A stretch of DNA of 64,000 bases from Austropuccinia psidii (GCA_023105745.1 JALGQZ010000006.1:29651686-29715685); one strand, 5' to 3'; counted from the first letter of the stretch, positions 33,469-46,938 are shown. Program-made: numbers and translations. The notes: a model not told the origin generated them from the letters alone.

Positions 33469-36363
33469 TTTAATTGAAAACCAAAAAAATCAAAATCAAA
33501 GCAAATCAACAATATTGAAAATGAACTAAAGAAAAAATAAAAAAATAAAAAATAAAAAAAAGTAATAAAATAATCAAAATAACATATCACTATGAAAAAT
33601 TGATAAAAACACTCAAAAAAGGGAAAAAATGGACAAAATTGATTAAACCTAAAAGAAAAACAGTTATTTCTATTTCTTTTATTCAAAAACTATGTCAAAA
33701 ACGTTTTTTTTTCAATAATCATAACAAATTAACTGCACTTTTTCTAATTTTTTATCCTTTTTTTGGGGGGGTATTTCTGTAATTTTACTCAAAATTCTTG
33801 CTCAAAATATCTTTTTGGAATGTTTTCTGTGGTTTTTTTTGTTTCTGTTTTCTCCTTCAACAATAAAATTAAGAAAAAAAACTAATGTTGGAAAGGCCAG
33901 TTGGAGCTTTTGAGCTCATCAGAATGCTGATCAAACTAATAATAAATTCGAAGAATTTGCATTTTTGAAATTAAAAGTGGTCCTTTCACTTAATATCTGT
34001 TAGCTATCTCCCAATATAGAATAGGATTATGTCAAAAAAATATAAAAAAACTGCATTTACCTGTAAGCCTGTTCAAATATTTTCAAAACTTAGATTGGTA
34101 ATATATTTTCTTTGTGAAGGTTCAGCAGAATTTTTCTTGATTTTAAAAAAAAGATATATCTTAAAGTTTTTATCATATTTCTATTGATAAAAGCAAAATA
34201 TTCATTATTATTTTGAATAATTAATCCATTCTTTTAAAATAAATTTAAATATGGGTTTGAAAATTTCTTGAAAGATGCTGTTCATAAATTTCCATCAAAA
34301 AAGAAGAGTGAATGGGTAAATTATTTGAGAAATGCTTGATAATTTAAATTAAATACTTGAGACATGATTCAGACCATTTTTTGATTCTGATTGGGCATGG
34401 CTCTTGAGTGATATTTGTGCCACGTAGAGCTCAATTCCCCAAAGGGTTAAACTTATTTCTGTGGCCTCCCGTTTTAGGATTTGAATTTAATAAATACTTC
34501 AACCCTTATGGGAAGGATGAATAAAAAATACAAACATCAAAATGTTGTCATATTATTTTCTCAAAGCACTCAAGAGAGATGTTTATATGATCTTTTTACC
34601 TCCAATTTGAAAATAGCTTATTATTCTAAATTTATCATTCCTTTATATTTTATGAGTTTATTGACATAATTATGAATTTCAAAAAGTATCAGGAGCTTTA
34701 TAGATATATTTTTACAAATAAATGTGTTAAAAGACCCTACTTATGCAAGTTCTTTTTCCTGAGTATTGTATAGGGGTCCAATTGTTTGAAAGAAAGCAAA
34801 ATGAGCTGTCTCAGGTATTCATAAATATGTAGCCTTTAATTATTTACAATATATATTTAATCTATGTATCAGTATAAATTAAGTGATAAAAAATATCATA
34901 GAAAGGTGTCCTGCATAATTTTGAGGAAATTTCAGTTTGGAAAAATTGAAAAACTCATTTCTGAATTACTTCTGATGATTCAAGTTTTGTTTATTTAGTA
35001 TTTATAAAGTAAAAAATCCATTTCAAGAAAATTAAAGCTATAAAACTATCAATTTTGTATGAGATATTGAATTCTGGATTCCATTGAGATCTCTGTATAT
35101 ATCCTAATCATTAAGAATTTTCTAAACATCAATTGTATTGAATTTAAAATACATTAAGGCTTTATAATACAGTGAAAATTACAGAAATAATTATGTAAAA
35201 TTTTTTCTTAATAACATTCTTTTGCATCATCAAAGAGCTGATTAAAAGAATGGCTGGCCATATTGAGACATAAAGATTAGATTTCCTCAATTTTTTTAAA
35301 AAAAATTGCATTCTCTCAGCTTCATTTCACCTTTTTATACAAATACTGCCCTAATCTCCTCAAATTGGAAATTCAAATTATTTTGGTTTTCACCCATTTT
35401 AGTGTGACATTAAATAAAGATAGTGATTTTAGAACTCATAATTTCTCCATAGAAATATGCCAACCTGAGCTAAATGTGTAACCATAAAATGAAAAATGAA
35501 TGCTCCACAGAGCTCAATAATCTGATATTTTTTATTTTTTTAAGATTTGAAATTATATTATTAAGACATTTTTTTATATGAAGATAACTCTATTATTTAG
35601 CTTAAACCATGAAATAGTATAATAAAGAACCCCTCAATAATGAAACTAAAACCCAATAATATAATTTAAATATTTATTTAATCTGGCTATAGGTGTAAGA
35701 ATCTTCTTTAAAAAACGTTTATAGGCTAAAATAGGGGTGTTATTTTTTGAATATAAACTAAATTTTTCTTGGCCTCTCCTTCAAATGACTCTGTAACATA
35801 AGGTGTGAAAGCTTGTTTCAATTTTGATTAAATCCCTTATCTTAAAAGGGAGAGAAAATAAGGAATATGATGCCTCATAAAATACAGATTTTCATAAGAA
35901 AAAATAGTTAAATGGTATGGTATATTTTTCATAATATGAATATATTCAAACAGTTTCAAATTCCCCAAGAAATCTTAAGATTGATGATAAGCTTTTTTTA
36001 GAATTAAATGTTCCTATTTCAATACTATTTATTTTTCCCATGAGTGAGCTTTACAGAAAGTTTAAAGTGAAATATAAATTTTGAAAAGCTATAGGCAAAT
36101 ACCCATAGGTTCAATTTTTTGAAAATTAAGTGATAGAAACTAATAAATAATATTTGAACAATGGTAAAATTAGAATAAGCCTGTTCATCATGTATTTTTG
36201 AATTATTGACCTTTGAAAACCATGACCAAACACTGATATTGAGCCAAGTCAATTAACACTTTGTGGCTTGCATATGTGGCCTAAATTTCTTCCAAAGATT
36301 CTATCTATAAGTTTAGTTTCTTTCCTATCTTCAACCTGAATCCAATCTATCTGCAATTCAAAA

Positions 36364-36390
36364 TTCCAAATGCAACACCTGCTGTCAGGT
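36364..36390 (-). repeat. right 27-bp terminal inverted repeat
   Basis: Inverted partner of 32471-32497. Directly followed by LTR-like sequence of family C. Confidence 0.65.
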
Positions 36391-38096
36391 GTAGCCACTT
36401 TGCTCATGGTGACAGCTTTTATGAAATATAAGAAATTAATCTATTATAACCCCAAAAAAATAATTAATTTATCAATTCTTTCTTTCACTTGTTATACACT
36501 ACTAGTAATTATAGTAGTAAGCAGAAATTGCCTACTAAAATCAATTATAAGAAGTGTTAATAAGTTATTTTTATTTATAATTATCTTTTGCAAGAATAAT
36601 TATAATAATAATTCCTGAAGAAAACTACATACTAGAGAAAATATTTAAGAATTGAGGCAAAAAACTTACTAATACTCCAAATATACCTTGAAAAGGATTT
36701 GGAGAGTGATCTGACAGATTATTTGTGCATTTAAAAGATCAAAAGTTGATTTATAACAGTGATACAACAATATAAAAGTTGAAAGATATTAATAATAGTT
36801 CATTTATTTGACTTTAAGTCTTTCTGATCTATTTGAAAAGATATAAAGTACTTGATAAGAGACTTAACCAATACTTACTTGTTGGTACTAATGATAAGAT
36901 TGAATAATTAAATGATAATTGGAAAGAATACAGAAAGAGGAGGCCCTTTCTAAGTCAGAAACATCTCAAAGAGGTGCTTCATGGAGCATACTGAAAATAA
37001 AATTAGTGATAAATCAATTATCCTCTTTGGATTATTGATTACAACACTTGTTGTCACATAAGATTATAATAATTACTTAATTAAGTCATTTTGTGTGACT
37101 ACAAGCCCACTTATGGTTAAGAAAGCAAGACATAAAATTGGTAAATATTATCTTATTTAAAAATTAAAATTCTTTAATTAAATTTATTGATTTTTTTGGA
37201 AATTTAATCACAGGTTGTATTTTCTGTGAATTCTTGAAGATTCAGTGTTTCACATGGAATCATCAAAAATGGACTGCAAGTAAAACTTTCAATTCTCATT
37301 ATGAAATAATACTTGTTTTTCTTTATATAAGGAGTACTCTTTTCTCAATTGGTACTGAAAGTTTTAGAAGGATCAATTAAGAATTGTATTTTTAGTGAAT
37401 GTTTGAACTTCTTACCTTATTTCTACATAGGAAAGGAAATAGCATAGTAATAGCTAATTTCCATGAGGTAAATTCATGGATACTAGTATTCAAGGGCTTT
37501 GATTACTTATTTTGGGATTATACATGGAAAATCATTAATAATGGACATGATTACAGCAGTCAGAGTTGCTCATTACCTCCTTTTCCTGTCAAAATAAAAG
37601 CTTACTTGCTATTTTTTCATGATTCGATGGCACTTTAACTTGGTAACCAGGTTCCAAAAAGGCTCTAGCAGACAAATTGTGTACCAAAAATCTATGTAAT
37701 AATACAGTAATATCAAGTTCCACAAACATGCATAAAACTATTCTTAGTGTATATGTAACATGGGATTCCTCACATTCCCATGGATTTGGTGTGAAGTTGA
37801 GAAAAAAAAATTCATAATTTTTTTATTTGGTACTGATGATGTGGTGTTGAATACTTTCTATATTACCCCCTCATAAAGTTAATTCAAGCTTATTCACCCC
37901 ATGGGGTTAATCAAGGTAATGCTTTGTGTAAAATTCAAATCTGGCGTTGAATCCAGGGATTTACTTATTCAAAAAAACATTATTCATATTTTCCAGAATA
38001 GAAGATGATTGATTTTTAATATATGCATAGCTTTGAGATAATTTTAATATTAATTGTGGCCTATTTTGGAATGTGAAATATGCCTCAAGTACTAAG
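36390..38096 (-). repeat. family C 3' LTR, partly deleted
   Basis: Aligned with 44462-46371 by 'ttttatgaaatat' (36418), 'agtaagcagaaattgcctactaaaat' (36516), 'atcacaggttgtattttctgtgaattcttga' (37207), 'tgtaacatgggattcctca' (37753) and 'tgcctcaagt' at the end. The first 70 bases and a segment around 37670 are rearranged or missing. The limits are approximate. Confidence 0.65.
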
Positions 38097-41000
38097 ACTT
38101 TATTAATAATCTTTACAAAAAGCCTCAAGGGGGGTTATGTCCATTGTCCAACCTCTTTATATTACTAAGATCAATTAATTAAAGTACATTCATAGGAATA
38201 TTCAGGCTTTTTGGCTTTCTTTCATACCTAAATCCTCTCTAACGCTTATCTCAGTCAGGTATGTCTTATTCTGCCAAAAATTCATATTCATGTACTGGAT
38301 TTCTATATCTGAAAAGATATTCTCTTTTATTTTTACCCTAATATCCCTTCCTTTACTTAATTTCTTTATTTTATTTGCTTCATTATGTTCAACTGGTGGT
38401 ACAGTCAAGGGATTGGCGTTCCTTAAAGGAAACAAGTCTTCATCAGCTAGTTGATAAGGCTTGATTAATCTGACTAGGAAGGTGGGGTGTTTATTCTCCC
38501 ATTAACCACTCAATTCCATTTGAACTAAATTGGTTCTATTCAAAGCAACAATAAAAAAGTTCCTACATAAGAATCTTGGAGCTTCTTTGGGCCTTTAATA
38601 TTATTAAAATTCAGGGTTGCAACTAGAACTCAGCCCAATACTTTTAAGTCTGGTACTTTATAACTTTTTTCCCACTTCCTTTTTGCATATTCAAAATATT
38701 CATCCATTCTTATTGTTTCATGATGTTTCACTTTATCAATCATTATCTTGAACCTAGAAGCTGTAGGATGAATTCCAATCAAGTCTTTCCTAAGCATATC
38801 AGCTGAGAGTCTTGGATTCCAACCTCTTCCTAATATAGCAGAATTTTAACCTGTGGAATAATTAACAGATGTATTGGATGCTAATTTCAATTCAGTTATT
38901 AAAGCTCAGCAGTCAAGGGTAAAGCAATCTGAATCTTTGAGTTATAGACCATAAGCACAGAATCTCCTGATCATGTCTTCTAAGGTTTTTATCATTCTCT
39001 CTGATAAACCATAAGTCTGAGGGTGATATGATGTAGAAACTGATAACTTTGGCCTAAGAAATCTATGAAGATTGGTTCAAAGTGCATATGTAAGCTTGGG
39101 GTCTCTATCACCTGTGATACTCTTAAATAAATCTGTATGAGACCTGACTCAGTTCCATAGAAGGAGAGATGTATCCAAAGAAGTGTCATCTTTATGAAAT
39201 GGTAAGAATATGGGATTTCTGCTATATCTGTCTACAATGACTAAGAAACAATTGAAGCTCTTGTCACCACTTGGAGGAAGTGCTGTGACCCAGTCCATGT
39301 GAGCAACTTTCCAAGGGGATTTTGGTTGTTTAATATGGATCATAAGTGAAAATTTCTTTCCTGTACTTCTGTTTGCCTTTTGACATCTTTTGAAAGTATT
39401 GCAATATTCAATGGTCTCTTTTCTTCAAGATGGCCACCATTAAAAGTGTTTGAATTTTTCAATTTTCCTGTCTTCTGGTCAGTGCACAGAATATATTCTA
39501 TCATGAAATTAATGGAGAACAGTTTTGATAAGCAATTATATTAACAATCTCATTATACACAAATTTTTAGCTCTATGATAGATTATTCTGTCAAGCAAGT
39601 GACATCTTTGTTCAGAATATGAAGTTTTCCATATTTCATACAATTGATTGACCAGAGATATGTCTTTATAGGCTTTATCTAATAGGGATGTCAAGATATG
39701 GAAACTCTTTTCTTTCTTTTATGACTATTTCACTTCCTCAAATAATTCAGTCCCAATTTCAGTGATATTTATTCCTTCAATGAAGATATGTGGTTATGCT
39801 TCTAGAGGTACAAAAGCTGGGCTATCAGGTGTATTGGCAAATGACCACCTGTTAGGTCCACCATCATTCTTCTGTATACTTACTTTTTCATGAAATATAT
39901 TCATATTTCCTCTATATTATTGAATTGTTATTTACCATCTCAACACTTGTCTGTTGGTTGTTTCAATGTTCAGAAGTTATTTCACTGCATTACAGTCATT
40001 TATTGCGTCAAATAAACTCCCATTGAGGTAATAGTGTAATTTTTCAAGTTCCCAAACCAAACATAATCATTCCATTTGGCTCTAATCATATCTGGCTCCT
40101 TTCGGTTTGATTTCTCCTGAGATAAAACAAACTGTTCCTTCTGTTGGTTTGTCATCAATAATCTGAAGTTGATGTAGGGCTTCCCTTTATCCATCTCCAC
40201 AGGAATAAATTTATAACTTGAAGGGTATACTCCAGTAAGGAATGAGGAGTTAAGGTGTTTCTGTAAGGGCTTTCCTTATCTTCTCATATGCTCTAATCCC
40301 TTCTTGGGGCATCTCAAATACTGCCTGTTGATCACAGATTCTATAGAGTGACTTGGCTAGAATTGAAAAATCTTTCAGGTTCTTCCAGTAATAACTGTAA
40401 AATCCAAGAAAATACATCATTTCTTTCTTATTATGGGGTATTGGCTCAAGTAACACTTATACCACTTTATTTTTGTCAATATCCAAGCTTAATCCTGAAA
40501 CAATATGTCCAAGTGCTTGAGTTCTTCAAAACCAAAATTGCATTTCTTAAGTGAAATTCTTATATTCACCTCTGAAATTCTGTCTAGTACTCTTTCAAGT
40601 ATTTCAGGTGAAACAACCATGAGTCTGAACATATAGTTATATTATCAATCTAAATAATGTGCCATCCTTCATAAAATTCTATAGGGAAAATGGTATTCAT
40701 CATTTTCTGACAATGAGATGGATCATTCTTAATTCCAAAGGGCATTCTCATATACTCATAAATACCACAGTGAGTAATAATCCCAAGTTGTTTCTTGGAT
40801 TTTGATGTTAGTAAAGTCCAATGGGAGCCTTTTGATTAATCCATTGGGGTTATGTACTTGGCTTTGGATAATTGGATCAAGGTTTCTTCAATTATGGGTA
40901 TTTTATACCTATCTGAAAATGTGTAGGTATTCAGTGCTCCACAAATCTCCAATAATCCCAGATTTCTCATTAGTGCAAGAAATAAGGACTGGAGTTGTAA

Positions 41001-42347
41001 CTTCAACTTCTTCATTGTGGACTACTTTTCTTAGTACAGAGAGCTGTATCAACTCTTGAATATGTTTCCCCAAAGCTTCCCAGCTCTGGGGGTTGCTAGG
41101 TAAACTGGTCTCCTAATTACTAGAGGGTATGGTTTGTCAATATTAAGAGTGATATTAGCTTCATGTCCTCTAATAGTTCCTAATGATTCATTATCTGAAG
41201 CACAAGCATCTTTATATGTGTCTAACACATCAATAAAATCCTGCTTCATCTTGGATAATAGTTTTAGATTAGTTTTTGCTTAATTTAGTTGATTAATCAC
41301 AAAGTCTTTTTTAAGTGTATCTTTGTTTGAAGATACTAATTATTTTTGTTTAAGAATATTGGAAAAATCAAATATCTATCTCTTGTTGTCTTCCATTGTA
41401 AAATATCTGTTGTAATGGTTATTTCTTTCAATACCATAAATGTTTAAGTAGTCACTCCCAAGAATGATATTTAGAGAAGTACATTCATCCATTACTACTA
41501 TCTCTGTTTGCATTCTCACACTTTATGGAGGGTGTGGAAATATCAGGTTAGTGTCTGATATGTCCAATTGGTACATGTTATTAGTTAAACTACTGAATTG
41601 TACACCTTCTATTGGTAATAGATGTTTTTTCCATTGGGAAATTATGATTGGAAGTTAATATTTGCCTACAAAAGTGGAAGATTCTCCTGTTTTCAAATTT
41701 ACTTTGTCTTCCACATCCTTGATTAATATTTATGTGATGAAAGATACTCCAGAAGTGTAACCTTTTCCTCTAGCAAGCTTGGTCTTACACATTCTGGCAT
41801 CCTGAATATTGAGAAAGCTATAGAATTCCTCACTATATTTTGGTGAATGAGAATAAAATTTAGTAACTTCAAATAGTGCTGTGATATTTTCAATATATCA
41901 GTACTCTACTGGTTTTTTTTCAGAAATTTCATAATCTTGGTCATATTATTCTTTCTCTTCAGTATAATGAACCTCTTCAATGAATTAACATTCGCTGATT
42001 TTAGTATTTTTGGTACAAGTTTTATCTAAATGTGAGGTTCTTCCACAATTATGGAGCTTTAAGACAGGTCTTTCAAGTCTTCTATCTTCTCTTAAAGGTT
42101 TTGGAATAATCTGGGGTCCACTGGGTTTTTAGTCCAGGATTTACCAATTATTGTGCTAGTAATGCTATCCTCTGTTGAACAGGAACCTACACATCTGCAA
42201 CTGATAGAATTTCCTATTTCTCCTCCAAATTTCCTTAATATTTTCATATTAATCATTGAGTCAGACATATCTGGGTCTAAAGCAGATATTCTGTTTTTTT
42301 TCTGAGGAATGAAGTGTTTTTTCTTTCTCTGAATTAAAAATGGAACT

Positions 42348-42677
42348 TTAAAAAGAATTTTCCATTTTAAATCTACAAGAGTTGTTGGACCATTCGGTGA
42401 TTATCTCAGATTTGAACCAAAGCCAATCATGTTTTCCATGTTCTTGTCTCATCTTGTAATACCATTTCTTTAAATTTAAGGAAAACAGGGATTGTAATTT
42501 GGCTAGTATGATTTCATCAGATATGTGAGAATCCTCCTGTAGAATATCAATAGTTCTAATTATCTCAATATGATTATATTCTACTTCCCCAGAAAATTTT
42601 GACCATCCTTCTAATTTTGGAGTAGCCATTTCAGTAATTGGATTTTGTCCCATCAAAGGGTTTAGACTTTCTTTCAC
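42348..42677 (-). pseudogene. family C capsid block
   Basis: 109 codons with PKLEGWSKFSGEVEYNHIEIIR, then KKWYYKMRQEHGKHDWLWFKSEII and CRFKMENSF. It aligns with the capsid of family A copy 3 (WPTFSGEGEYNDMEFM, KKWYYKMRQDHGKHSWPWW). This is the most conserved surviving piece of family C Gag. Confidence 0.75.
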
Positions 42678-43351
42678 AGAAAGTTTTCCTTCTGTTGAAT
42701 GTGTGGAGTTTCTGGGGATATGTCAATAAGGCTCATATTTTTTGGGAATTTGATTCACCTGTGCAATTATTTCATCTTTCAATTTTTTTGCTGTCATTGT
42801 CACTTCTTTCCAGATGTGTGGTAAAATGATTGGTGGTATGAACTATGTCCAAAACATAATATTTTAAGTTAGTGAGTTGATAATTAATTTGGTTAATGGA
42901 AACAATATTTCACTCAAGATTTTATACATTAGATTGAATCACATTCCTGTCACATGTATTGGAGATTGACTCCATTCTTACAGTTGCCACTTGACACCAT
43001 TCAGTGAAAGTTCTGTTATTTTTTATTAAGTTGCTAATATTTGATGTTAATTTTTTTGATTTTTGATCAAATTTGTTGAGATTGAAATCAATAATGTATT
43101 TAATATGTCTCATTTCATCCATCATTTGAGCGGAAAGGTCCTGTTCTTTATTGTTGTTATTTGGCTGTGAATTCCATAAGGATCCTGGCCATGATGAACA
43201 CACTTTCCACTGCTGAAGGCTCCAATTAGGAAATAATGTAAACTTTTGTGTAAGTTCTATGCTTATTAGACTTTCCTTGATTGTTCTTGGGACCTCTCTT
43301 CTTCTTCTGAGGTCCTTTTGGCTTGTCCTTGGGGACTTCTTTAGTTGGTTT

Positions 43352-43855
43352 TTAGCTGGTTGATGCTACTGGACCTTCCATTTCCATAGGTGGAGTTATT
43401 TCCAGTTCCTTCTTTTGGTCTACTGATAAAAGACTTTGGTTCTTCAGCCGATTCTTTATCTCCTTGACCATTTCTTTGCAATGAAATTTACTCAAACCTC
43501 CTAAGAGCTCTAAGGTCTTCTCCTGACTCAGAAAGCTCTTCAAGTGTAAGAGCTCATAGCCCCCTTCCAAAGGCTTGGGAATATTTCCTATTCTTCCTCC
43601 TTGGCTTCTCTGTTCCAGATTTTTTTAGTGGGACTAATATATTTCTATTACTGCCACTTGAAAATGGTTGAGCCCTTGGAATAATTTCAGGTTCAGATTT
43701 TGTTTCAAAGGTTGTTGGTCCAGACCTTGGTGAATTATCCAAAAATCTGGCATCCTCAAAATGTGTCTTTCTGGAGGAGGTCCTGCCACATCTGTATCTG
43801 TTAATGCCTCTTCCTTTTCTAGATCCATCTGGTTGGACTTAATAGTTTCTTCCAT
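43352..43855 (-). pseudogene. family C Gag N-terminus (counterpart of the family A +1 frame)
   Basis: From ATG 43855, with only one stop (43634-43636), this frame encodes MEETIKSNQMDL, GLNHFQVAVIEIY, ELLHLKSFLSQEKTLELLGG and VKEIKNRLKNQSLLSVDQKK, ending in PVASTS. Each block has a partner in the +1 frame of family A. Unlike family A it has no stop between MDL and LNHFQ and it has an ATG, so this frame is probably the ancestral Gag start. The other frame (43742-43554) is also partly open. Confidence 0.6.
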
Positions 43856-44446
43856 TTCTAGAATGCACCATTTACATGTCAATTTCAGAGAAAAATAAGA
43901 ATAAAGACAAAGAACATGCACCTTTTGGTGGTCTTTTGGATAACCCTGCTTTGAATTAAGTGCTTCTCTTTGAAATTTTCACTTCAATAAAGTCTTTGTA
44001 TTCTGCCTCTTCAGATTCTGGAGCATTAATATATCTCTCACTGAGAATATGACCAGCTGCAATATATTGTATTAAAGACACTAGAAAAAAATTAGAGAAA
44101 AATTATTTTTTTATACTTTGAAATATTTTTGATATTTTTAATAGGTTTTCTTATTTTTTGTAAAGTAAAGAAATTATTATTTCTTCTCAAAAAAAGAATG
44201 AAGCTTAAGACTTTAAATCAAAAGTTAACTCATGGTAACTCAAAGAAGAACTTCATAAGCTTTAGAATGTGAAAAAGCCACATTTAAAACAATACAAAGG
44301 TACTACAAATTCCTCAATGAGAAATATTTTGAAGATTATTTCAAAAATAAAGTTGTTTACCTTCCAAATTTAAGGAAAAAACATTGAATTAATATATTTT
44401 TAAGCTTAAAAATATATTAATTAAGGGTCCAATGTTTAAAAAACAT
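43856..44446 (-). other. family C untranslated leader
   Basis: Noncoding, AT-rich. A weak remnant of the family A leader hairpin (AGAATCTGA) is present near 44005, but the partner arm is gone. Confidence 0.45.
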
Positions 44447-44461
44447 GGCCAGGCCCCCAAA
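44447..44461 (-). other. primer-binding site, family C
   Basis: In sense orientation TTTGGGGGCCTGGCC directly after the 5' LTR, the consensus form of the motif shared by all four elements. Confidence 0.65.
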
Positions 44462-46371
44462 TGTAAGATGCTTCTATGAAACTCTTGATAATATTATTAT
44501 TAATCAAGAGTACTGTGACTGTTCTTATGAAATATAGTAAGTTAATTTACTTTAACCACAAATAGATAATCAATTTCTTAATTGTTTCTTTCACTTTTTA
44601 GACACTACTAGAGATTATGAAAGTAAGCAGCAATTGTCTACTAGAATCATTGACAATAAGTGTTAATAATTCAACTTATTAAGATAATATAAAATTATTT
44701 TAATTGATAATTATATTTTCTTGAGAATAACTATAATTATAATTCTTCAGTAGAACTCCACACTAGAGGAAGCCTTTAATAATTAAGGCAAAGAAATCAC
44801 TAATACTCCAAAAATACCTTGAAAAGAATTTGCAGAGTGATTTGATGGATTATTTGTGGATCTCTGAGATAAAAAATTATTTATACCAGTAATACAGAAA
44901 TATTAAAGCTAAACAATATTGAAAATAGTTTATTTTATTTCTTTTATTAAATTTCTTTCTGATTCATTTGGAAATATCTAACAAATACTTACTTGTTGAT
45001 GCTAATGACAAAACTGAATAATAAGACAATTATTTAAAAAAACAGCAAGAGGCCATTTTTAAGTAAAAAACAGCCCACATAGGTGTTACATAGAGCATAA
45101 TTAAAATACAATTAGTGGGAAATAAATTATCCTCTTTTTAGTATTGATTACATCACTTGTTGTCACATAAGTGTATCATAATTACTTAATTTAGTCATTT
45201 TCTGTGCCTACAAACCCATTTATTGTTTGTAAATAAAGAAGTAAAAGAATTAAATGTTATTTTATTCGAAAATTACCCTTTCTTTCCAAAGCTTATCAAT
45301 TTAATTTTAAATTGCATCACAGGTTGTGTTTTCTGTGAATTTTTGATGATTCAGTGTTTCACATGGAATCATCAAAAATGGCCTGTAAGTAAAGATTTAA
45401 ATTTTAAATATTAAATAATAGCTAATTTTTATTTTCAAATGTGTAATCCTTTTATTTCTATTATTACTGAAATTTTCAGAAGTATTCATCAAGAATTGTA
45501 TTTTTAATGAATTTTCGAAGTTCTTACCTTTTTTCTATGTAGACAAACAAATAGCATAGTAATAGCTGGTTGCCATGGGGTAAAATCATGGATACTAGTA
45601 CAAAAAGGTTTTCAATTACTCCTTTTGGGTCTATCCAATAAAAGGAATTCATAATGGACATGGTTTCAGGAGTCATAGTTGCTTATTAGCTTGTCACATC
45701 AAAATAGCATTGTATTTGATATTTTCTCATGATTTAATGGGATGATAACTTGGTAACCAGGTTTCCAAAAAGGTTTTAAAAGAACAATTAGGCTGGTATT
45801 AGCCATAGATCCAATTTTTGTATCTGACCATGCCTCAGAGTCCTCAGAAGTTGGGTACCCTCGCTCTCTTCAGAGTCTTTTATCCCCCTTAGCTATTTTC
45901 ACATCAAACGTAGTAATTCAGGCTTAAATACTGATACCCACTATGGGTTTACAAAAAATGTATGTAATAATCCAGTAATATTAAGTGCCACAGACATAAA
46001 TAGCACTCTTCTTAGTGTATATGTAACATGGGATTTCTCATATTCACATCATTTTGGTGTGAAATTGAGAAAACAAAATTTTCACAATTCTTTTATGTGG
46101 TATTAAAGTATTTCCCATATTACTACCTCATGGAGTTAACTTGAGATTATTCTCCCAATGGGGTAGCCCTAGGTGAAGTTTTTTTTAGAATTTGAATCTG
46201 GCCTTAAATCCATGAATTTAGTTACTCACAAAAGACTTATTCATCTTTTCTAGAATAAAAAATGATGAATTCTGAATATATGCATGACTTATGGGTTATG
46301 CATAGTTCAGAATTTCTTTTGATAGCAATTGTAACCTATTTGGGTCTGTAAAATATACCTCAAGTCTCACA
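44462..46371 (-). repeat. family C 5' LTR (1910 bp)
   Basis: In sense orientation it starts TGTGAGACTTGAGG at 46371 and ends ...CATCTTACA at 44462. The terminal 60 bases (TATGAAACTCTTGATAAT and then 'tcaagagtactgtgactgttc' on the + strand) are shared with family A LTRs. Confidence 0.75.
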
Positions 46372-46938
46372 GAGCAGGTTGCACCTAAGAGGCCTCAGAA
46401 GCTGGGTACCCTGGCTATCTTTGATGTCTTCTGTCACCCTTAGCTATTTTCACATCAAAAAGAGCTACTCAGGCCTCAATACTAATAGTTAATATGCTTG
46501 TACCAAGACTTTATTTGAAAATATAGTATTTTCAAGTGACACAAGAATGCATGAAACAAATCTTAGTATCTATTTAACATGGTATTTTCTAATTTTCAAG
46601 AATCCCATTATTTTAGCATGAAAATTCAAAACAATGCAAAAAATATTTTATTTGTTATTAATGATGAGGTTTTGAATGATTTCCCATATCAACCCCTCAT
46701 AGAGTTACTTTAAGATTATTCACTCTATGGAGTTACCCTAGGTTAATTTTTTGTAGTATCCACAAATGGCCTTAAGTACATGGATTTATGTACTCATAAA
46801 AGCATTGTTCATATTTTTTATATTAAAAATAATTAATTTTGGATATATACATGACTTATGTGCTCTGTATATTGAAGAATTTCTATTTGAATCATGTGTG
46901 AACTATTTTTGTATGTAAAATATACCTCAAGGCTAAAA
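46372..46938 (-). repeat. partial second copy of family C LTR (tandem)
   Basis: 46393-46938 repeats the distal 0.55 kb of the adjoining LTR (45842-46371) at a period of 551 bp. Shared stretches include 'cctcagaagytgggtaccct', 'ttagctattttcacatcaaa' and 'taaaatatacctcaag'. The two units have diverged considerably. Confidence 0.65.

Larger units (their letters stand above)
32471..36390. mobile_element. 3.9-kb segment bounded by 27-bp inverted repeats (DNA-transposon-like)
   Basis: The first 27 bases (32471-32497, beginning ACCTGAGAGCAGGTGTTG) are the reverse complement of the last 27 (36364-36390) at 26 of 27 positions. Such long near-perfect inverted ends at 3.9 kb are typical of cut-and-paste DNA transposons. 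No target duplication was certain. The right end abuts the family C LTR at 36390, which may have destroyed it. Inside are only small ORFs without recognised transposase motifs (32570-32761, 32805-33044 and 34481-34669, + strand), so it is either non-autonomous or badly decayed. Confidence 0.55.
38202..43855 (-). pseudogene. family C gag-pol remnant
   Basis: It starts at an ATG at 43855 (MEETIKSNQMDL) in the frame equivalent to the family A +1 frame. Blocks in order are Gag N-terminus (43855-43352), coiled-coil-like part (43203-42922), capsid (42677-42348), a degenerate knuckle and protease (about 42080-41400), RT start (41249-41049), a decayed RT active site near 40650 (YIDD now stop-I-D-N), thumb (40456-40250), RNase H (40200-39900), integrase with MDWVTALPP (39343-39149) and GDRDPKLT (39130-39080), and a chromodomain-like tail near 38300. 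Dozens of stops and frameshifts make it long dead. Confidence 0.82.
36390..46371 (-). mobile_element. decayed Ty3/gypsy element, family C (about 10 kb)
   Basis: Minus-strand element with 3' LTR at 36390-38096, gag-pol remnants at 38202-43855, leader, primer-binding site at 44447-44461 and 5' LTR at 44462-46371. The LTRs differ strongly, with a long deletion in the left one, and the coding region has no ORF over about 110 codons. It is related to family A (Gag, capsid, RT and LTR ends recognisable) but diverged enough to be a separate family. The left border and the absence of a clear target duplication are uncertain. Confidence 0.78.

Noticed and set aside
33459..33686. 75-codon Phe-rich minus-strand ORF
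   Set aside because: Produced by an A/T-run region (aaaataaaaaa...). Low complexity, not a gene.
36364..46385. Inverted resemblance between the DNA flanking family C on both sides (AGCAGGTGTTGC versus AGCAGGTTGCACC)
   Set aside because: Only a short imperfect match, not enough to link the two flanks or to call a target duplication.
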